DNA of 64,000 nucleotides, taken from positions 166,178 to 230,177 of the forward strand of contig NZ_DHOS01000030.1 in NCBI RefSeq assembly GCF_002410825.1, written 5' to 3'. A program made the position numbers and the translations under genes. This document shows, piece by piece, positions 1-10,194 of the stretch. Position 1 is the first letter of the stretch, and each line of letters begins with the position of its first letter. This DNA comes from Proteiniphilum sp. UBA5384. GTDB taxonomy: Bacteria; Bacteroidota; Bacteroidia; Bacteroidales; Dysgonomonadaceae. Below the pieces are notes generated by a model. That model did not search any database, was not told the origin of the DNA, and saw only the letters and a list, made by a program, of their open reading frames with translations.

Positions 1-967
1 TAGTACAATCCCTGAAGTAGTTTTTCAAAACACCCTGGAAGGAAGTTTTCAGGAAAGGTGTTCCATCTTCGTCCGAAGTGAATTCAATGATATCCTTGTC
101 CGAGGTTTCAGGCAAAGGATATACTTCCGGATCATCATCAAATCCAGTATTCAATTCCATCCACTCCTTATTGACCAATGCTATTCCCGCCCATTTGCCT
201 TGGAGTGTACCTGCCACCGGTCCCACAATAGTGATGGTCACATTGATATTTTGACCGGGGAAAAAGCCGGCAGGAAGTGCCGACCCTACTCCCAACTTGA
301 TCGTGTTCTTGCCCTCCTCTGTTTTTAACCATGTCAGGGCTACGGTTCCTTCTGATTTGCCTTTCTCGATAGTGACCGATTTCGCACCCGTGAATTCATA
401 GTGCTCGCCTTCTACGGCTGTGGAGCCTGCCGCATCTACCACAATAGGGATAGTGACAGTTTCTTCAACCCTATACAGTGAAGAGGAAGCGGTTCCCAGT
501 TTTAGTACTATCGCTGCTCCTGAAAAAAGGCTCTCTTTCTTTTTCTGGAAAGTATATACAATATCGTCTTTGGGCTGTACGGTAATGGTGGTTTTGGATA
601 TACTCCCCATATTGAACCCGGCGGGCAAAGTACCCAGATTGAGTTCAATGGTACGGGATTCTTCGTAATTGTCTTTTGCAATTAAAACCACATCCGCGGT
701 ACTGCTGCTGCCGGAGAAGACGAACTCACTTGCCGAGATGGTGTAGTGTTCATCTTTCACGGCCGTGCCCGATAGGGTAAAAGGTACTTTCACTGCCGAA
801 CCGTTATGGTTTTTAACCGTCAGGCGGACTGTTACCGAACCGGTGGGCTCCATTACATACTCACTTTTTTCGAGGGATACAACTGGTGCGTCATCCTCAT
901 CGCTACAACTCACAAAAGTCAATACGGAGACCAATGCTATTGCTGCTGTTAAAAAAAACTTGTTCAT
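1..967 (-). CDS. Surface lipoprotein with two Calx-beta-like repeats (3' end outside window)
   Basis: The reading frame is open from the ATG at 967 to the window edge (322 codons), so the C-terminus is missing. A lipoprotein signal ends at Cys21 and is followed by SDEDD, which resembles the Bacteroides export signal that sends lipoproteins to the cell surface. Two successive beta-rich repeats each carry a Calx-beta-like core (AVKDEHYTI near residue 70, AVEGEHYEF near residue 185). A different domain begins near GKWAG at about residue 250. It is the last visible gene of the protease-SusC-SusD operon, 34 bases after a small lipoprotein gene. A SusCD-associated accessory lipoprotein is the likely role; the ligand is unknown. 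Confidence 0.8.
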   Translation of the reverse strand, partial: MNKFFLTAAIALVSVLTFVSCSDEDDAPVVSLEKSEYVMEPTGSVTVRLTVKNHNGSAVKVPFTLSGTAVKDEHYTISASEFVFSGSSSTADVVLIAKDNYEESRTIELNLGTLPAGFNMGSISKTTITVQPKDDIVYTFQKKKESLFSGAAIVLKLGTASSSLYRVEETVTIPIVVDAAGSTAVEGEHYEFTGAKSVTIEKGKSEGTVALTWLKTEEGKNTIKLGVGSALPAGFFPGQNINVTITIVGPVAGTLQGKWAGIALVNKEWMELNTGFDDDPEVYPLPETSDKDIIEFTSDEDGTPFLKTSFQGVLKNYFRDCT

Positions 968-1001
968 ACAACAATCATTTAAGTTAATAATTATCAATCT
1001 G

Positions 1002-1211
1002 TTATTTTGTGGCGTCTTCATATTCATTCATCCTTTGCTCAATGTAATCCCGTTCCTCCGCGGTCAACCTGCTTTCTTTCGGGAGTACATATTGCTTGAA
1101 CTCATTGTTTGTACGGGGAGGGACCTCGTCAATATCACTGCTGCAGGTTACAGATCCTAATAATAATAGGGTGGCAGCCACTATCCATAAAATATATTTT
1201 ATTGGTTTCAT
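1002..1211 (-). CDS. Small lipoprotein (69 aa) of the SusCD operon
   Basis: This 69-residue protein has a hydrophobic leader and a lipobox (LGSVTC, Cys23). The rest is a short charged, probably helical tail (LTAEERDYIEQRMNEYEDATK-like composition). It lies 27 bases after susD and 34 bases before the Calx-beta lipoprotein. The order SusC, SusD, small lipoprotein, larger lipoprotein recalls the Bacteroides thetaiotaomicron BT2261-BT2264 peptide transporter, where two extra lipoproteins join the SusCD complex. That comparison rests on gene order and size, not on an alignment. The function is not recognised from sequence. Confidence 0.7.
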   Translation of the reverse strand: MKPIKYILWIVAATLLLLGSVTCSSDIDEVPPRTNNEFKQYVLPKESRLTAEERDYIEQRMNEYEDATK

Positions 1212-1238
1212 ACGGTTATTCTATTTTTTATTGGATTC

Positions 1239-2621
1239 TTAAAATTCATACCCGGGATTTTGTATCAGTCCGTCAATAATCAGGATATCATTGACCGGTA
1301 ACGGATAAGTGTACATGAACTTTTGTGTTACCCATTTATAGCCGTTCTTTGCCACCCAGAATTCAGGACGTCCGTTCCGTTTCAATTCAAACCAACGGTC
1401 TCCCTCCATATAGAACTCCTTCCGGCGTTCGTTCAGGATGGCATACACCAAGGGGGTGAGGGTTTTTCCTTCGGCATCTTCCTGGATGATATCGGCGCTG
1501 TTCACCGGAGGCAAGCTCTCCGTGGTATAGGGAACATAATCTTCAATCCGCTTTTCGCGCAACAGGTTCAGGTAACGCAATGCCTGCTCCTCATTTCCCT
1601 GATGGGCGTATGATTCGGCGAGAATCAGGCACATCTCATCGCTCCGGACACCACCGAGCGGATTTTTCTGGTTCTCTCTTTTTTTATTGAAAGAGAGGGC
1701 AAAGCGGATATCTTTCTCTTTTTCGACAAATAACTCGACTAATTCTTTGGATACAGGTCGTTTTTGGATGTTTAGCAAGGCGGTGGTGTAATCAAAGTTT
1801 TTGGAATTATTACCATATAAAAAAGAGCGGATCAATATATTTCCCGAACGGGTGTTGCGGGCACTGATCATATTTGTGTACGCCTCTCCCGACAGCAGTG
1901 GATATTTCTCCAGTAAAGGTTCCGAAGTGGCGATGGCATTCCCCCAGTCACCTGTCCAGAAATAGAGCTTGGCCAAATATGCCCGGACCACATCTTCCGT
2001 AAACCGATATATTTCATCCGTGACTTTATAAGATAACGCTTTTTTGAGGTCCGACTCGATATGGGAAATGGTCTGCGACAAAGGAGCGCGTGTGGCACGC
2101 TCTTCCATATCGAAAGTATAGACCAATGGAACTCCCAATTGGGAGGAAGGATTTTTTGATACCGGTTCGCAAAACTGGATCATCAATTTGTAATAGGATA
2201 CACCCCGTAAGGCATAAGCGGTGCCCAGCACTTTCTTGTCGAGGTCCGTGCCCCCTTCGCCCAGCTCGTCGATAGTGATATTGCAATCACGGATAATCTC
2301 ATATAACTGTGCGTATTTGGTAGACATGCTCAGTAGGCTTGAACCGATATAGAGCGGCATATTTGCGGAGGAAAAATCGGTCAGGCTGGCATCGAGATTA
2401 TCCGCATAAGCTTCCAGATCATACACATCCATGAAAGTATTTACCAAAAGCCCAGAATTGGCATAGTCGATATCGTTCAGCCGGTTATGTAGCAGTGCCT
2501 CGAACTCATCGGCAGTTTTCGGGATAGTCTTGCCGTAGGGCTTTATGTCCAAAAAGCCGGAACAGGCCGATAGCAGGAAAAGAGTAACGGCGAGGATTGA
2601 ATTAGTTATCTTCTTGTTCAT
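1239..2621 (-). CDS. SusD/RagB-family substrate-capture lipoprotein
   Basis: A 460-residue lipoprotein (lipobox LLSAC, Cys20) with the usual SusD start CSGFLDIKPYGKTIP, a helical TPR-like core and the C-terminal signatures seen in the family (RRKEFYMEGDRWFELKRNG near residue 410, then YPLPVNDI before the end). SusD proteins form the lid over the extracellular face of their SusC barrel and pass substrate to it. The gene follows susC with a 41-base gap. Two co-operonic secreted peptidases suggest that the substrate is oligopeptide, as for RagAB, rather than glycan; this is inferred from context. Confidence 0.93.
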   Translation of the reverse strand: MNKKITNSILAVTLFLLSACSGFLDIKPYGKTIPKTADEFEALLHNRLNDIDYANSGLLVNTFMDVYDLEAYADNLDASLTDFSSANMPLYIGSSLLSMSTKYAQLYEIIRDCNITIDELGEGGTDLDKKVLGTAYALRGVSYYKLMIQFCEPVSKNPSSQLGVPLVYTFDMEERATRAPLSQTISHIESDLKKALSYKVTDEIYRFTEDVVRAYLAKLYFWTGDWGNAIATSEPLLEKYPLLSGEAYTNMISARNTRSGNILIRSFLYGNNSKNFDYTTALLNIQKRPVSKELVELFVEKEKDIRFALSFNKKRENQKNPLGGVRSDEMCLILAESYAHQGNEEQALRYLNLLREKRIEDYVPYTTESLPPVNSADIIQEDAEGKTLTPLVYAILNERRKEFYMEGDRWFELKRNGRPEFWVAKNGYKWVTQKFMYTYPLPVNDILIIDGLIQNPGYEF

Positions 2622-2662
2622 TATTTTTATTATTGCTGCTTGACGTTTATAGGATAGTGCTA

Positions 2663-5600
2663 TTAAAAAGAGAGGTTCACGCCAAAAGAGTAGGTACGGC
2701 TCATAGGATAGACAGCACCCGGCGTTTCCGGATCAATTCCCGTGTAATTGGTCAATGAGAAGAGATTATTGACCGAGAGGGAAAGGGAGATCGATTGTAT
2801 CTGCCGTAACCGGTAAAGGGATGCCGGCAGGCTGTAGAAGAGCGACAATGATGATACCTTGAGATAGGAGACATCTTCGAGCAGGGATCCTTTTGTGATG
2901 TTGTAACTGGTGGGATTGCTCATATAGAGATAGAGGGGGTCACCAAAAGCATCGATAATACGGGGATTGGCGTCGGTACGCGGATTATCGGGTGTCCACC
3001 TGTTCCGCGCGTCCCGGGAAGCGTTGAAGTGGTAGCGGTACAGATCGTTCTCCTGGGTATAATAATCATTACTTGCCCCCGTATTTGTTTTAAATTCCGA
3101 AAGGGATGAATATCCCTTGGGAGCCGACAGGTTATTGATCACTTTGGCATGCATGAAGTACACCCCGCTTACGCTTAACGAGAGTTCCTTGTAGGCAAAC
3201 CGCATATTGAATCCGCCGGAAATGGGAGCATTGGATGTTCCCAGATAAAACATATAGTTTTCTGAATCTCTTTTTTCCTTGTCGCTATTTGCCGTGACAT
3301 CAGGACGTAGCTGATAGGTATAGATACCTGTCTCGGGATTGATGCCGACAACCTTTCCTCCGAACATGGAATTTACCGGATAATTGAGATAATTTCCGAC
3401 CGATGAAGGCAAGGAGTTGACACTGGGATTATACTTGGTGAGTTTATTCAGATTATGCGCCATATTGACAGTGGTGTTCCAAGAGAAGTCTTTTGTCTTG
3501 ACCAAGGTGGCTGAGAGGCTCAGCTCTATTCCCCGGTTCTGCAGCTCGGAAGTGTTTATGCTTTGGCTGGTATAACCGATGCTGGAGGGTACCCGTACCG
3601 AGCTGACGGCATCGGAGGTCTTCCTAAAGTAATATTCTGCAACCAGTCGGAACCGGTTCTTCAGAAAACCGGCATCCATTCCAAACTTATAGTCGAAGGT
3701 CTTCTCCCATCGCAGGTGTTTGTTGGGAGGATTGCTGATCGTACCCATCCGGTAATAGTCTTCGTATGTTTTTCTAAAATCAGAAGAATAGTTCATGATC
3801 ACCTGGGGGTATACATTGGAAACGATATTCCCCGTGTAACCGGTTGCGGTACGCAGGGTCAATGAACTCAATACCGGTTTTAGGGCGGTGAAAAAAGATT
3901 CCTGATCGGCATTCCATGAAAAACCGATGGAGCCGATAGGATTAAATTGCTCATCCTTCCCGAAGTTGTTCGCTCCGTCTGTTCGGAATGAAAAGCTACC
4001 TGTGTATCTCTTCCGGTAAGTGTAGTCGGCAGAAAAATAAAACGAAGCCCTGGCATTTTCCACAATGGACTGGCCTGATAAACCATCGATAATTTTCCCG
4101 AAAGCAACCATATCTTCATAGCCGGTACTTCCGGTAGCCGTCCCGGGGATCGGAATGGAGGAGTTTCCCGTCAAAGGGTCGTATCCGTACCTTTTCATTT
4201 GGATTGATTCCGCTTTTTGCCAACTGATTTCACTCCCTCCCAGGACACTGATTTGGTGGTCTTTGCCGAAATGTTTGTCATACGATAATTGGCCCCTTAA
4301 AGTAAACCCATGGGAGTTGGATGACGCCTGCGACTTATTCCCGTAAGTACGGTCGCTTGTCGCTGTGTTATCGAAAGGCCTGTCCATCCATGCCGTGTAG
4401 GTGTCTTTGCCTACCTCGGAGGCAGAATTGTTGGTGACGTAAGAATAGCTGGCCAGTCCCGTGAAGCGTAACTGTTCATTAAACCGGTACACGGCGGATC
4501 CCCTTACACTGACTGTTTGTCCATTGTCGGTGGCGGTCGATTCGTCAATTTCCCTCAATAAATTGAACCCGTTGGCAGGGAGCCTAATGGTACTCGCCCC
4601 ATTATAGGATTCCAGGGTAAAGTAGGACTGGTCGGCTCGGTATGAGCCATCCTCGTTGTAAGGCCTCTCGTAGGGATTGGCGAAATAAGCATAGGTGATG
4701 GGAGAGGTACCCCCATAGGTGACGTAATTTTGGGATTTCATGAACGAGAGATCAGTATCGAATTCAAACGAGAGTTTCTCGTTTACCCTGGAATCTATTT
4801 TCAGGGAAGCCCCATATCTGTCGAAGTTGGTTTTCTTGATGATACCACCGTTTGTCATATAGTTCAATGAAAGATAGTAGGAGTGGTTCTCTCCTCCACC
4901 TGAACCGGAAAAATTATAGGACTGTGAGAGGGTATTCCTGAACAAGACATCGAACCAGTCGGTGGTTGTTTTTCCCAATTCTTCAATATACGCATTTTGT
5001 TGGTCGGTGCTCCACCCCTTATATTCTCCTTGGCCCGAGCGGATGGCACCTACAATTCCTACCACCGGGTACTGCGCATTGGGCGTATTGAAATAAGGAG
5101 CGGAGAACTCATCCCATAACTCCTGTTCGAACGCCAATTTCTCCTGGGAGTTCATCAAATTGGCATCCCGTTGGGGACGGGTTTGTAGTGACAGGTTGGA
5201 AGAGAAACTGGCACGGAAGGGTCCCGCTTTCCCCCGTTTGGTGGTCACCACGATCACCCCGCCGGAGGCTCTCGAGCCATAAATTGCGGTGGCGGAAGCA
5301 TCCTTCAGAATAGTGATATTTTCTATGTCGGAGGGGTTGATGGAGGCTATCCCGTCGCTGAAGATACTCTCCAGGGCACCGGAAGATAGCTGTCCCTTTG
5401 AGAACTTGGGAATATCCTTTTGTAGCGGAACGCCATCGATGATCCATAGTGGTCCGTCATCCCCCACCAATGTGGCCGTGCCCCGTATCGTGATCTTCGC
5501 GCTTTGTCCCGGCCTGCCGGAGACGTTGCTTACCGCCACCCCGGCTACCTGGCCCTGGATTAACTGGTCGATATTTTTCAATGGGCTCTCCTTTACCAGG

Positions 5601-6034
5601 TCGTCCACTTTTACCACTGCCACCGATCCGGTGACACGGCGGGTGGTTGTCCGGTTATATCCTGTAATAACCGTTTCGTCCAATTGTGTAGATTCATACT
5701 CCAGCACGACATTCAAAGTTCTCTCATTCTTTACCACATGCTCCTGTGAAACCATTCCGAGGAAGGAGAATTTTAATGTTGAACCCACAGGAGTATAAAT
5801 CTCATACTTCCCATCAATGTCGGTGGCTATTCCGATGGTTTTTCCTTTTATGACTACCGCCACGCCGGGGAGAGGATCGCCCTGGTCGTCAGTTACCACC
5901 CCTGCTACCCTTACCGTGGGATGCTCCTGTCCGGTAATTGCAACGGAAGGAGTGGTGTCAGCCGCGATATTCTCCGTGGTGAATATCAAAAGGAGCAGTA
6001 AAAACCATCTTCTGCGAAAAAAAGAATGCATCAT
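2663..6034 (-). CDS. SusC/RagA-family TonB-dependent outer-membrane transporter
   Basis: A 1123-residue protein with a signal peptide, a carboxypeptidase-regulatory-like beta-sandwich domain (about residues 40-120, GVVTDDQGDPLPGVAVVIKG), a TonB-box region (LDETVITGY near residue 130), a plug domain with the SusC signature ILKDASATAIYGSRASGGV (about residues 245-265) and a long beta-barrel ending in a terminal phenylalanine (FGVNLSF). It imports the ligand bound by SusD using energy from the TonB-ExbBD system; two tonB genes lie elsewhere in the window. The S9 peptidase gene ends 17 bases upstream, so the genes are probably co-transcribed. No disruption is seen. Confidence 0.95.
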   Translation of the reverse strand: MMHSFFRRRWFLLLLLIFTTENIAADTTPSVAITGQEHPTVRVAGVVTDDQGDPLPGVAVVIKGKTIGIATDIDGKYEIYTPVGSTLKFSFLGMVSQEHVVKNERTLNVVLEYESTQLDETVITGYNRTTTRRVTGSVAVVKVDDLVKESPLKNIDQLIQGQVAGVAVSNVSGRPGQSAKITIRGTATLVGDDGPLWIIDGVPLQKDIPKFSKGQLSSGALESIFSDGIASINPSDIENITILKDASATAIYGSRASGGVIVVTTKRGKAGPFRASFSSNLSLQTRPQRDANLMNSQEKLAFEQELWDEFSAPYFNTPNAQYPVVGIVGAIRSGQGEYKGWSTDQQNAYIEELGKTTTDWFDVLFRNTLSQSYNFSGSGGGENHSYYLSLNYMTNGGIIKKTNFDRYGASLKIDSRVNEKLSFEFDTDLSFMKSQNYVTYGGTSPITYAYFANPYERPYNEDGSYRADQSYFTLESYNGASTIRLPANGFNLLREIDESTATDNGQTVSVRGSAVYRFNEQLRFTGLASYSYVTNNSASEVGKDTYTAWMDRPFDNTATSDRTYGNKSQASSNSHGFTLRGQLSYDKHFGKDHQISVLGGSEISWQKAESIQMKRYGYDPLTGNSSIPIPGTATGSTGYEDMVAFGKIIDGLSGQSIVENARASFYFSADYTYRKRYTGSFSFRTDGANNFGKDEQFNPIGSIGFSWNADQESFFTALKPVLSSLTLRTATGYTGNIVSNVYPQVIMNYSSDFRKTYEDYYRMGTISNPPNKHLRWEKTFDYKFGMDAGFLKNRFRLVAEYYFRKTSDAVSSVRVPSSIGYTSQSINTSELQNRGIELSLSATLVKTKDFSWNTTVNMAHNLNKLTKYNPSVNSLPSSVGNYLNYPVNSMFGGKVVGINPETGIYTYQLRPDVTANSDKEKRDSENYMFYLGTSNAPISGGFNMRFAYKELSLSVSGVYFMHAKVINNLSAPKGYSSLSEFKTNTGASNDYYTQENDLYRYHFNASRDARNRWTPDNPRTDANPRIIDAFGDPLYLYMSNPTSYNITKGSLLEDVSYLKVSSLSLFYSLPASLYRLRQIQSISLSLSVNNLFSLTNYTGIDPETPGAVYPMSRTYSFGVNLSF

Positions 6035-6051
6035 TTGATTTATATTGTTAG

Positions 6052-8484
6052 TTATTCGTGATGTAAAATGTCGGCATCTGTTATTTTCTTTCCCAACAGA
6101 TGTTCAATAAAATAATAATGGACCAGGTTCGTATAATATCTATCGCCCAAACCGTGGTCTTTTCCGGGAAGCACCATCATGTCGAACCGTTTATTCGCTT
6201 TTATCAGCGCGTCCGCCATCCTAAAGGTTTGTGCCGGATGCACGTTAATATCCACATCCCCCGTTATCAGGAGGAGTTTGCCTTTAAGCCTGTCTGCCAA
6301 CTCTAGGTTGGTAGGCATATCCACCGAAAAAATATAACTCGTGCTGTCTCCCGTGGTTTCCCTGTCCATTTTTACCCCTTGGTAAGTCTCTCCCCAGTAT
6401 TGTGTATAAATACGGTTGTCGTGATTGCCGGAAGCGGCTACGGCTACCTTGTAAAATTCAGGATAGGTCAATATGGCGGATGTTGCCATGAATCCCCCTC
6501 CCGAATGTCCGTAAATTCCGACGCGATCCTTGTCTATATAGGGGTATTTCTCCGCCAGTTGCTCAATCACATGTTTATCGTCTTCCAATGCGTAATCCCT
6601 TAGATTCCCATAGCCCCAATTGTGAAATTCTTTGCCGCGGTAGGGACTGGCTCCCCGGTATCCGAAGTTGATAACAATGAATCCCTGTTGCGCCAAAGAC
6701 TGGTTGTAATTGTCATCGATGGTAAAGGATTGGGGGACAAGATCCGTAATAGGACCCGGATAGACATTGGATATGATGGGGTATTTTTTTGTTTTATCCA
6801 GATTGAAAGGACGGTAGACAACCCCATACAGGTCTGTTTCCCCGTCTTTCGATTTCATCTGTACGATTTCAGGAAATTTGAACCCTCTTTCTAAAACATC
6901 TTTCAGTGAAGCCTGTTCCAGTTCCATGATAGTGCTTCCCTGACGATCACGAAGTATATTCTTGGGAGGCATGTCCATCCTGGAATAGGAGTCTATCAGG
7001 AATTTTCTGTCTGGCGATAGGGAGATGTCGTGATAACCGTTGCCCGGTGTAAGCAGGGTGCATCGGGTCCCGTCGAAACGGACATCGTAGTATTGGCGGT
7101 AATATGGATTTATTGTTTTATCTTCCCCGTATGCTTCAAAAATAAAAGAGCGCCCAAGCGTGTCAATCGAGTGGATGGGGCCGGCCACGAATGACCTGTC
7201 GGTGATCGGGTTTTTCAGCTTGCCGTCGCCATCATATAGATAGTACTGGCCGTAACCTGATCTTTCTGACCACCAGATAATATCTTTCCCATCGTTCAGT
7301 ATATGGAAGGAGAACAGCGGTACATTGAAATGCGGGCTACAGGTTTCCGTTATCAGTTCGTTGAATTCACCGGTTTGCGCGTCCAGGCGGCATAGATCGA
7401 TTTGGTCGCAGGAGCGGCTTTTCCGGAGAAAGTAAACATACCTGGAATTCTCCCCTGGGATCATCCTCGCATATTCCAGTTTTTGGTCCGGATATTTGCT
7501 GACATCTATTTTCCTTCCTTCTCCCCTGGCCGCATCAAAGAGGAACAACTCGTACTGCGGCACATATTTGTCACCCGGTATGGGAAATTTATACCGCTTG
7601 TATTCCGGTCGCGGTTGCGCAAGGCTATTGATAACTGCCATTTCCCTTACCCGGCGCTTGTCTTCCCGTATTATTACGAGATTTTTTGAGTCGTTGGCCC
7701 AATATGCCAGGGAGGTGGATCTTTTCTCGGCCATTTCGTTCTCCTTATCGCCGGAGGATGGTTGTGCAAGGGCGTTTCCCCGGATTGAAACTGTTTTTTT
7801 TGCTTCATTGTTACCGGAGAGTAAAAGGCTTATATCGTCGGCAATGAGCGTGCCATCTGTATTGATAAAAGGACTACTATTGACGTAGGAGTAGAATGGC
7901 TCTCCATCGAAAGTGAGCTGTAGCGCTTCGTCATCGGGCAGTCCATTTTTTTGGAGAAAAAGATTGTGATTCTGTCCATAGACATAATAAGTGCTGTCTT
8001 CCGAATATTTTCTCCAGGGATAAGGGTTTTTGAGATAGGGTGTATATTTCTTTTCCTCCCTTGAAATTTCTTCTAATTGTTTGGTATTTAGGTAATAGTA
8101 GAATGACTTTCCTGAATCTTGGAATAAGATTTTAGCCCCATTTTTTGTTCCCTCTACCCGTGCATAGATTTTATGTCTCTTGCGGTCATACTCCTTCCCG
8201 GTAAATCCGGACAGTTTCAGATAAAAATCGGCACCATCGAAAAGGCGTGTTTTCTTCTTTTTTACAGGATTTACGAGATAATGATGAACACCCGATTCAT
8301 CTTCAAAGAAATAACAGAAACTCGCACCATCCTTTTCCCAGGAGGGTGATATGGTGGTCGAATAGATATATTTTTGGAGGCTATCTACGGAATAACTCTC
8401 TCCATAATCGAAATTGATTTGCCGGGCGGATATATTGATTGTGATATGAGTCAATGCGGCAAATAAGAAAATGAGTCTTTTCAT
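6052..8484 (-). CDS. S9 family prolyl-oligopeptidase/DPP IV-like serine peptidase
   Basis: An 810-residue exported peptidase. A signal peptide is followed by a beta-propeller-type N-terminal region (about residues 25-540) and an alpha/beta-hydrolase domain with a full catalytic triad: Ser661 in GHSGGG, Asp745 in GDVDINVHP and His777 in GKDHGLGDRYY. Peptidases of this family release dipeptides or cleave oligopeptides after proline or small residues; the exact specificity cannot be read here. Its ATG overlaps the TGA of the preceding subtilase gene (ATGA, 8481-8484), which indicates translational coupling. Location upstream of susCD suggests that it feeds short peptides to the transporter. Confidence 0.93.
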   Translation of the reverse strand: MKRLIFLFAALTHITINISARQINFDYGESYSVDSLQKYIYSTTISPSWEKDGASFCYFFEDESGVHHYLVNPVKKKKTRLFDGADFYLKLSGFTGKEYDRKRHKIYARVEGTKNGAKILFQDSGKSFYYYLNTKQLEEISREEKKYTPYLKNPYPWRKYSEDSTYYVYGQNHNLFLQKNGLPDDEALQLTFDGEPFYSYVNSSPFINTDGTLIADDISLLLSGNNEAKKTVSIRGNALAQPSSGDKENEMAEKRSTSLAYWANDSKNLVIIREDKRRVREMAVINSLAQPRPEYKRYKFPIPGDKYVPQYELFLFDAARGEGRKIDVSKYPDQKLEYARMIPGENSRYVYFLRKSRSCDQIDLCRLDAQTGEFNELITETCSPHFNVPLFSFHILNDGKDIIWWSERSGYGQYYLYDGDGKLKNPITDRSFVAGPIHSIDTLGRSFIFEAYGEDKTINPYYRQYYDVRFDGTRCTLLTPGNGYHDISLSPDRKFLIDSYSRMDMPPKNILRDRQGSTIMELEQASLKDVLERGFKFPEIVQMKSKDGETDLYGVVYRPFNLDKTKKYPIISNVYPGPITDLVPQSFTIDDNYNQSLAQQGFIVINFGYRGASPYRGKEFHNWGYGNLRDYALEDDKHVIEQLAEKYPYIDKDRVGIYGHSGGGFMATSAILTYPEFYKVAVAASGNHDNRIYTQYWGETYQGVKMDRETTGDSTSYIFSVDMPTNLELADRLKGKLLLITGDVDINVHPAQTFRMADALIKANKRFDMMVLPGKDHGLGDRYYTNLVHYYFIEHLLGKKITDADILHHE

Positions 8485-10157
8485 TTGTTTCTTCTGAATA
8501 TATTTGTTTTTTTATTATATATTATGTCGGCTTTCAGAAAAGCGTTGTAAGTATTAAGGATTCCTCCGGATGCTGATAAATCCGAAAACAATACATTTTT
8601 TCCCTTTTGCTTTTGTCCCGGAAGTTCCACCCGTTCATTTTCCCGTTTTGTAACGGTACTTACGATGATATCTTTTAACTGGGAGGCTGTCAAACCGGGA
8701 AAATAGGACCAGATCAATGCGGCTGCACCGGATACCATAGGAGCCGCCAATGAGGTCCCTCCATCTACAAAATCATACCCGTTGTCCGCATCAAGAGCAT
8801 AAATATTGACTCCGGGGGCAAATAAATCAACCTCTCTTTTCCCGTAATTGGAAAGAGAATACAACTCCCCGTCGGCTTTTGTGGCTCCCACCTTTATATA
8901 ACCGCCTGGCTTTTTCCCGTCCTTCATGTATCCGGTGGGATAGGAGACCAAGGAGTCAATATCCCTGCCTGTATTTCCGGAGGCTTGCACAAGCAATACA
9001 TTTCGTTCACTGGCGTATTGGATGGCATCTTTCACCCACTCCTCGTGTGGGGAAAAATCTTTCCCAAAGCTCATATTGATAATGTTTGCTCCATTATCCA
9101 CCGCATAACGGATAGCCAGGGCCACATCCTTGTCATACTCATCACCATCGGGTATTGCCCTGATGGGCATAATCTTCACATGACCTGCTATCCCGTCGAT
9201 TCCAAGACCATTTCCGCGTACAGCGCCTATAATTCCCGATACAACAGTGCCATGATAGGCATACGTGTTGATGATAGGATTACCGTAAAAACGGTCATCT
9301 ATATTCGTTATGTCATCACCTACCAAAGAATCACGAGGGGAAGAAATGTCGTCCAGACTTTGTACACGATTCTTGGCTAATTCAAAATTGGCAATATGAT
9401 AATCGTACGTTTTTTTCCATGGGGTGAGCGAGTCATACATAAATGTACTGTTTGTGACCACCTCCAAATATTGAGAATAGATGGAATCTGTCGGGTGCAG
9501 GGAGGCGAGGTCGCTCAATACGAATTCTTTATTTCCATGTGTGTGAACCAATAAGGAGTCAATTGCCCGGAAAGATTCGGCAATTGCCTGCAGATAGGAT
9601 GAATAATAAAGGTATGAGCCGATACCTGCTTTTTTTCTTACATTCAGGAAATAGTCATACTCTTCTTTTTCCTTACCGGTCAGAAGAGTGATCTGTTGTT
9701 TCTCCATGTCTTCATAGACGGGCCGCAGCCGTTTATACTCGCGGAAGGCTTCCGTTCCGACTTTCTCAAGGACTAAAGTGTCTCCTGTCTTACCCAAAAA
9801 ATTCCAGCCATGGAGATCGTCCACATATCCGTTTCTGTCATCATCTTTTCCGTTAAGACGTTCTTTCTTGTTTAACCAGATGTTTGCTTTCAGGTCTTCG
9901 TGGTCAATATCCACACCCCCGTCTATTACGGCGACAATTATTTCTCTCTGTGGTTTATATTTCTTCTTCGCTATATATTGGTATGTTTGGGTGGTTCCTA
10001 TTCCAAATACGGAATCAATGTCAAAAGAGAGATGATACCAGTCTGTATTTATATCTTCTTTTGTTTTTTGTGCAAAAACTAAAATATTACACGATAAGCA
10101 GATAAAGCCTAAAATTGCTACTATTCTTTTATTAAAACTAAACTTATAAATTAACAT
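8481..10157 (-). CDS. Secreted S8 (subtilisin-like) serine protease
   Basis: A 558-residue subtilase with an N-terminal signal peptide. The catalytic triad is Asp79 (VAVIDGGVDIDHEDL), His302 (YHGTVVSG, where most family members have HGTHVAG) and Ser469 (GGTSLAAPMVSGAAAL); the oxyanion Asn lies in VQASGNTG. About 220 residues separate Asp79 from His302, far more than in subtilisin, so a large charged helical insertion is present. It is the first gene of the operon and has a good TAnnTTTG promoter 38 bases upstream. The probable role is extracellular or periplasmic protein breakdown before the S9 enzyme and SusCD act. No type IX domain is visible. Confidence 0.92.
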   Translation of the reverse strand: MLIYKFSFNKRIVAILGFICLSCNILVFAQKTKEDINTDWYHLSFDIDSVFGIGTTQTYQYIAKKKYKPQREIIVAVIDGGVDIDHEDLKANIWLNKKERLNGKDDDRNGYVDDLHGWNFLGKTGDTLVLEKVGTEAFREYKRLRPVYEDMEKQQITLLTGKEKEEYDYFLNVRKKAGIGSYLYYSSYLQAIAESFRAIDSLLVHTHGNKEFVLSDLASLHPTDSIYSQYLEVVTNSTFMYDSLTPWKKTYDYHIANFELAKNRVQSLDDISSPRDSLVGDDITNIDDRFYGNPIINTYAYHGTVVSGIIGAVRGNGLGIDGIAGHVKIMPIRAIPDGDEYDKDVALAIRYAVDNGANIINMSFGKDFSPHEEWVKDAIQYASERNVLLVQASGNTGRDIDSLVSYPTGYMKDGKKPGGYIKVGATKADGELYSLSNYGKREVDLFAPGVNIYALDADNGYDFVDGGTSLAAPMVSGAAALIWSYFPGLTASQLKDIIVSTVTKRENERVELPGQKQKGKNVLFSDLSASGGILNTYNAFLKADIIYNKKTNIFRRNK

Positions 10158-10194
10158 TAATATATTTCCCTTTGATAAAACTGATAATAATTCG

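Noticed and set aside
765..1160. Plus-strand frame opposite the first lipoproteins
   Set aside because: It is antisense to two well-supported lipoprotein genes, has no recognisable domain and mixes sequence from both plus the gap.
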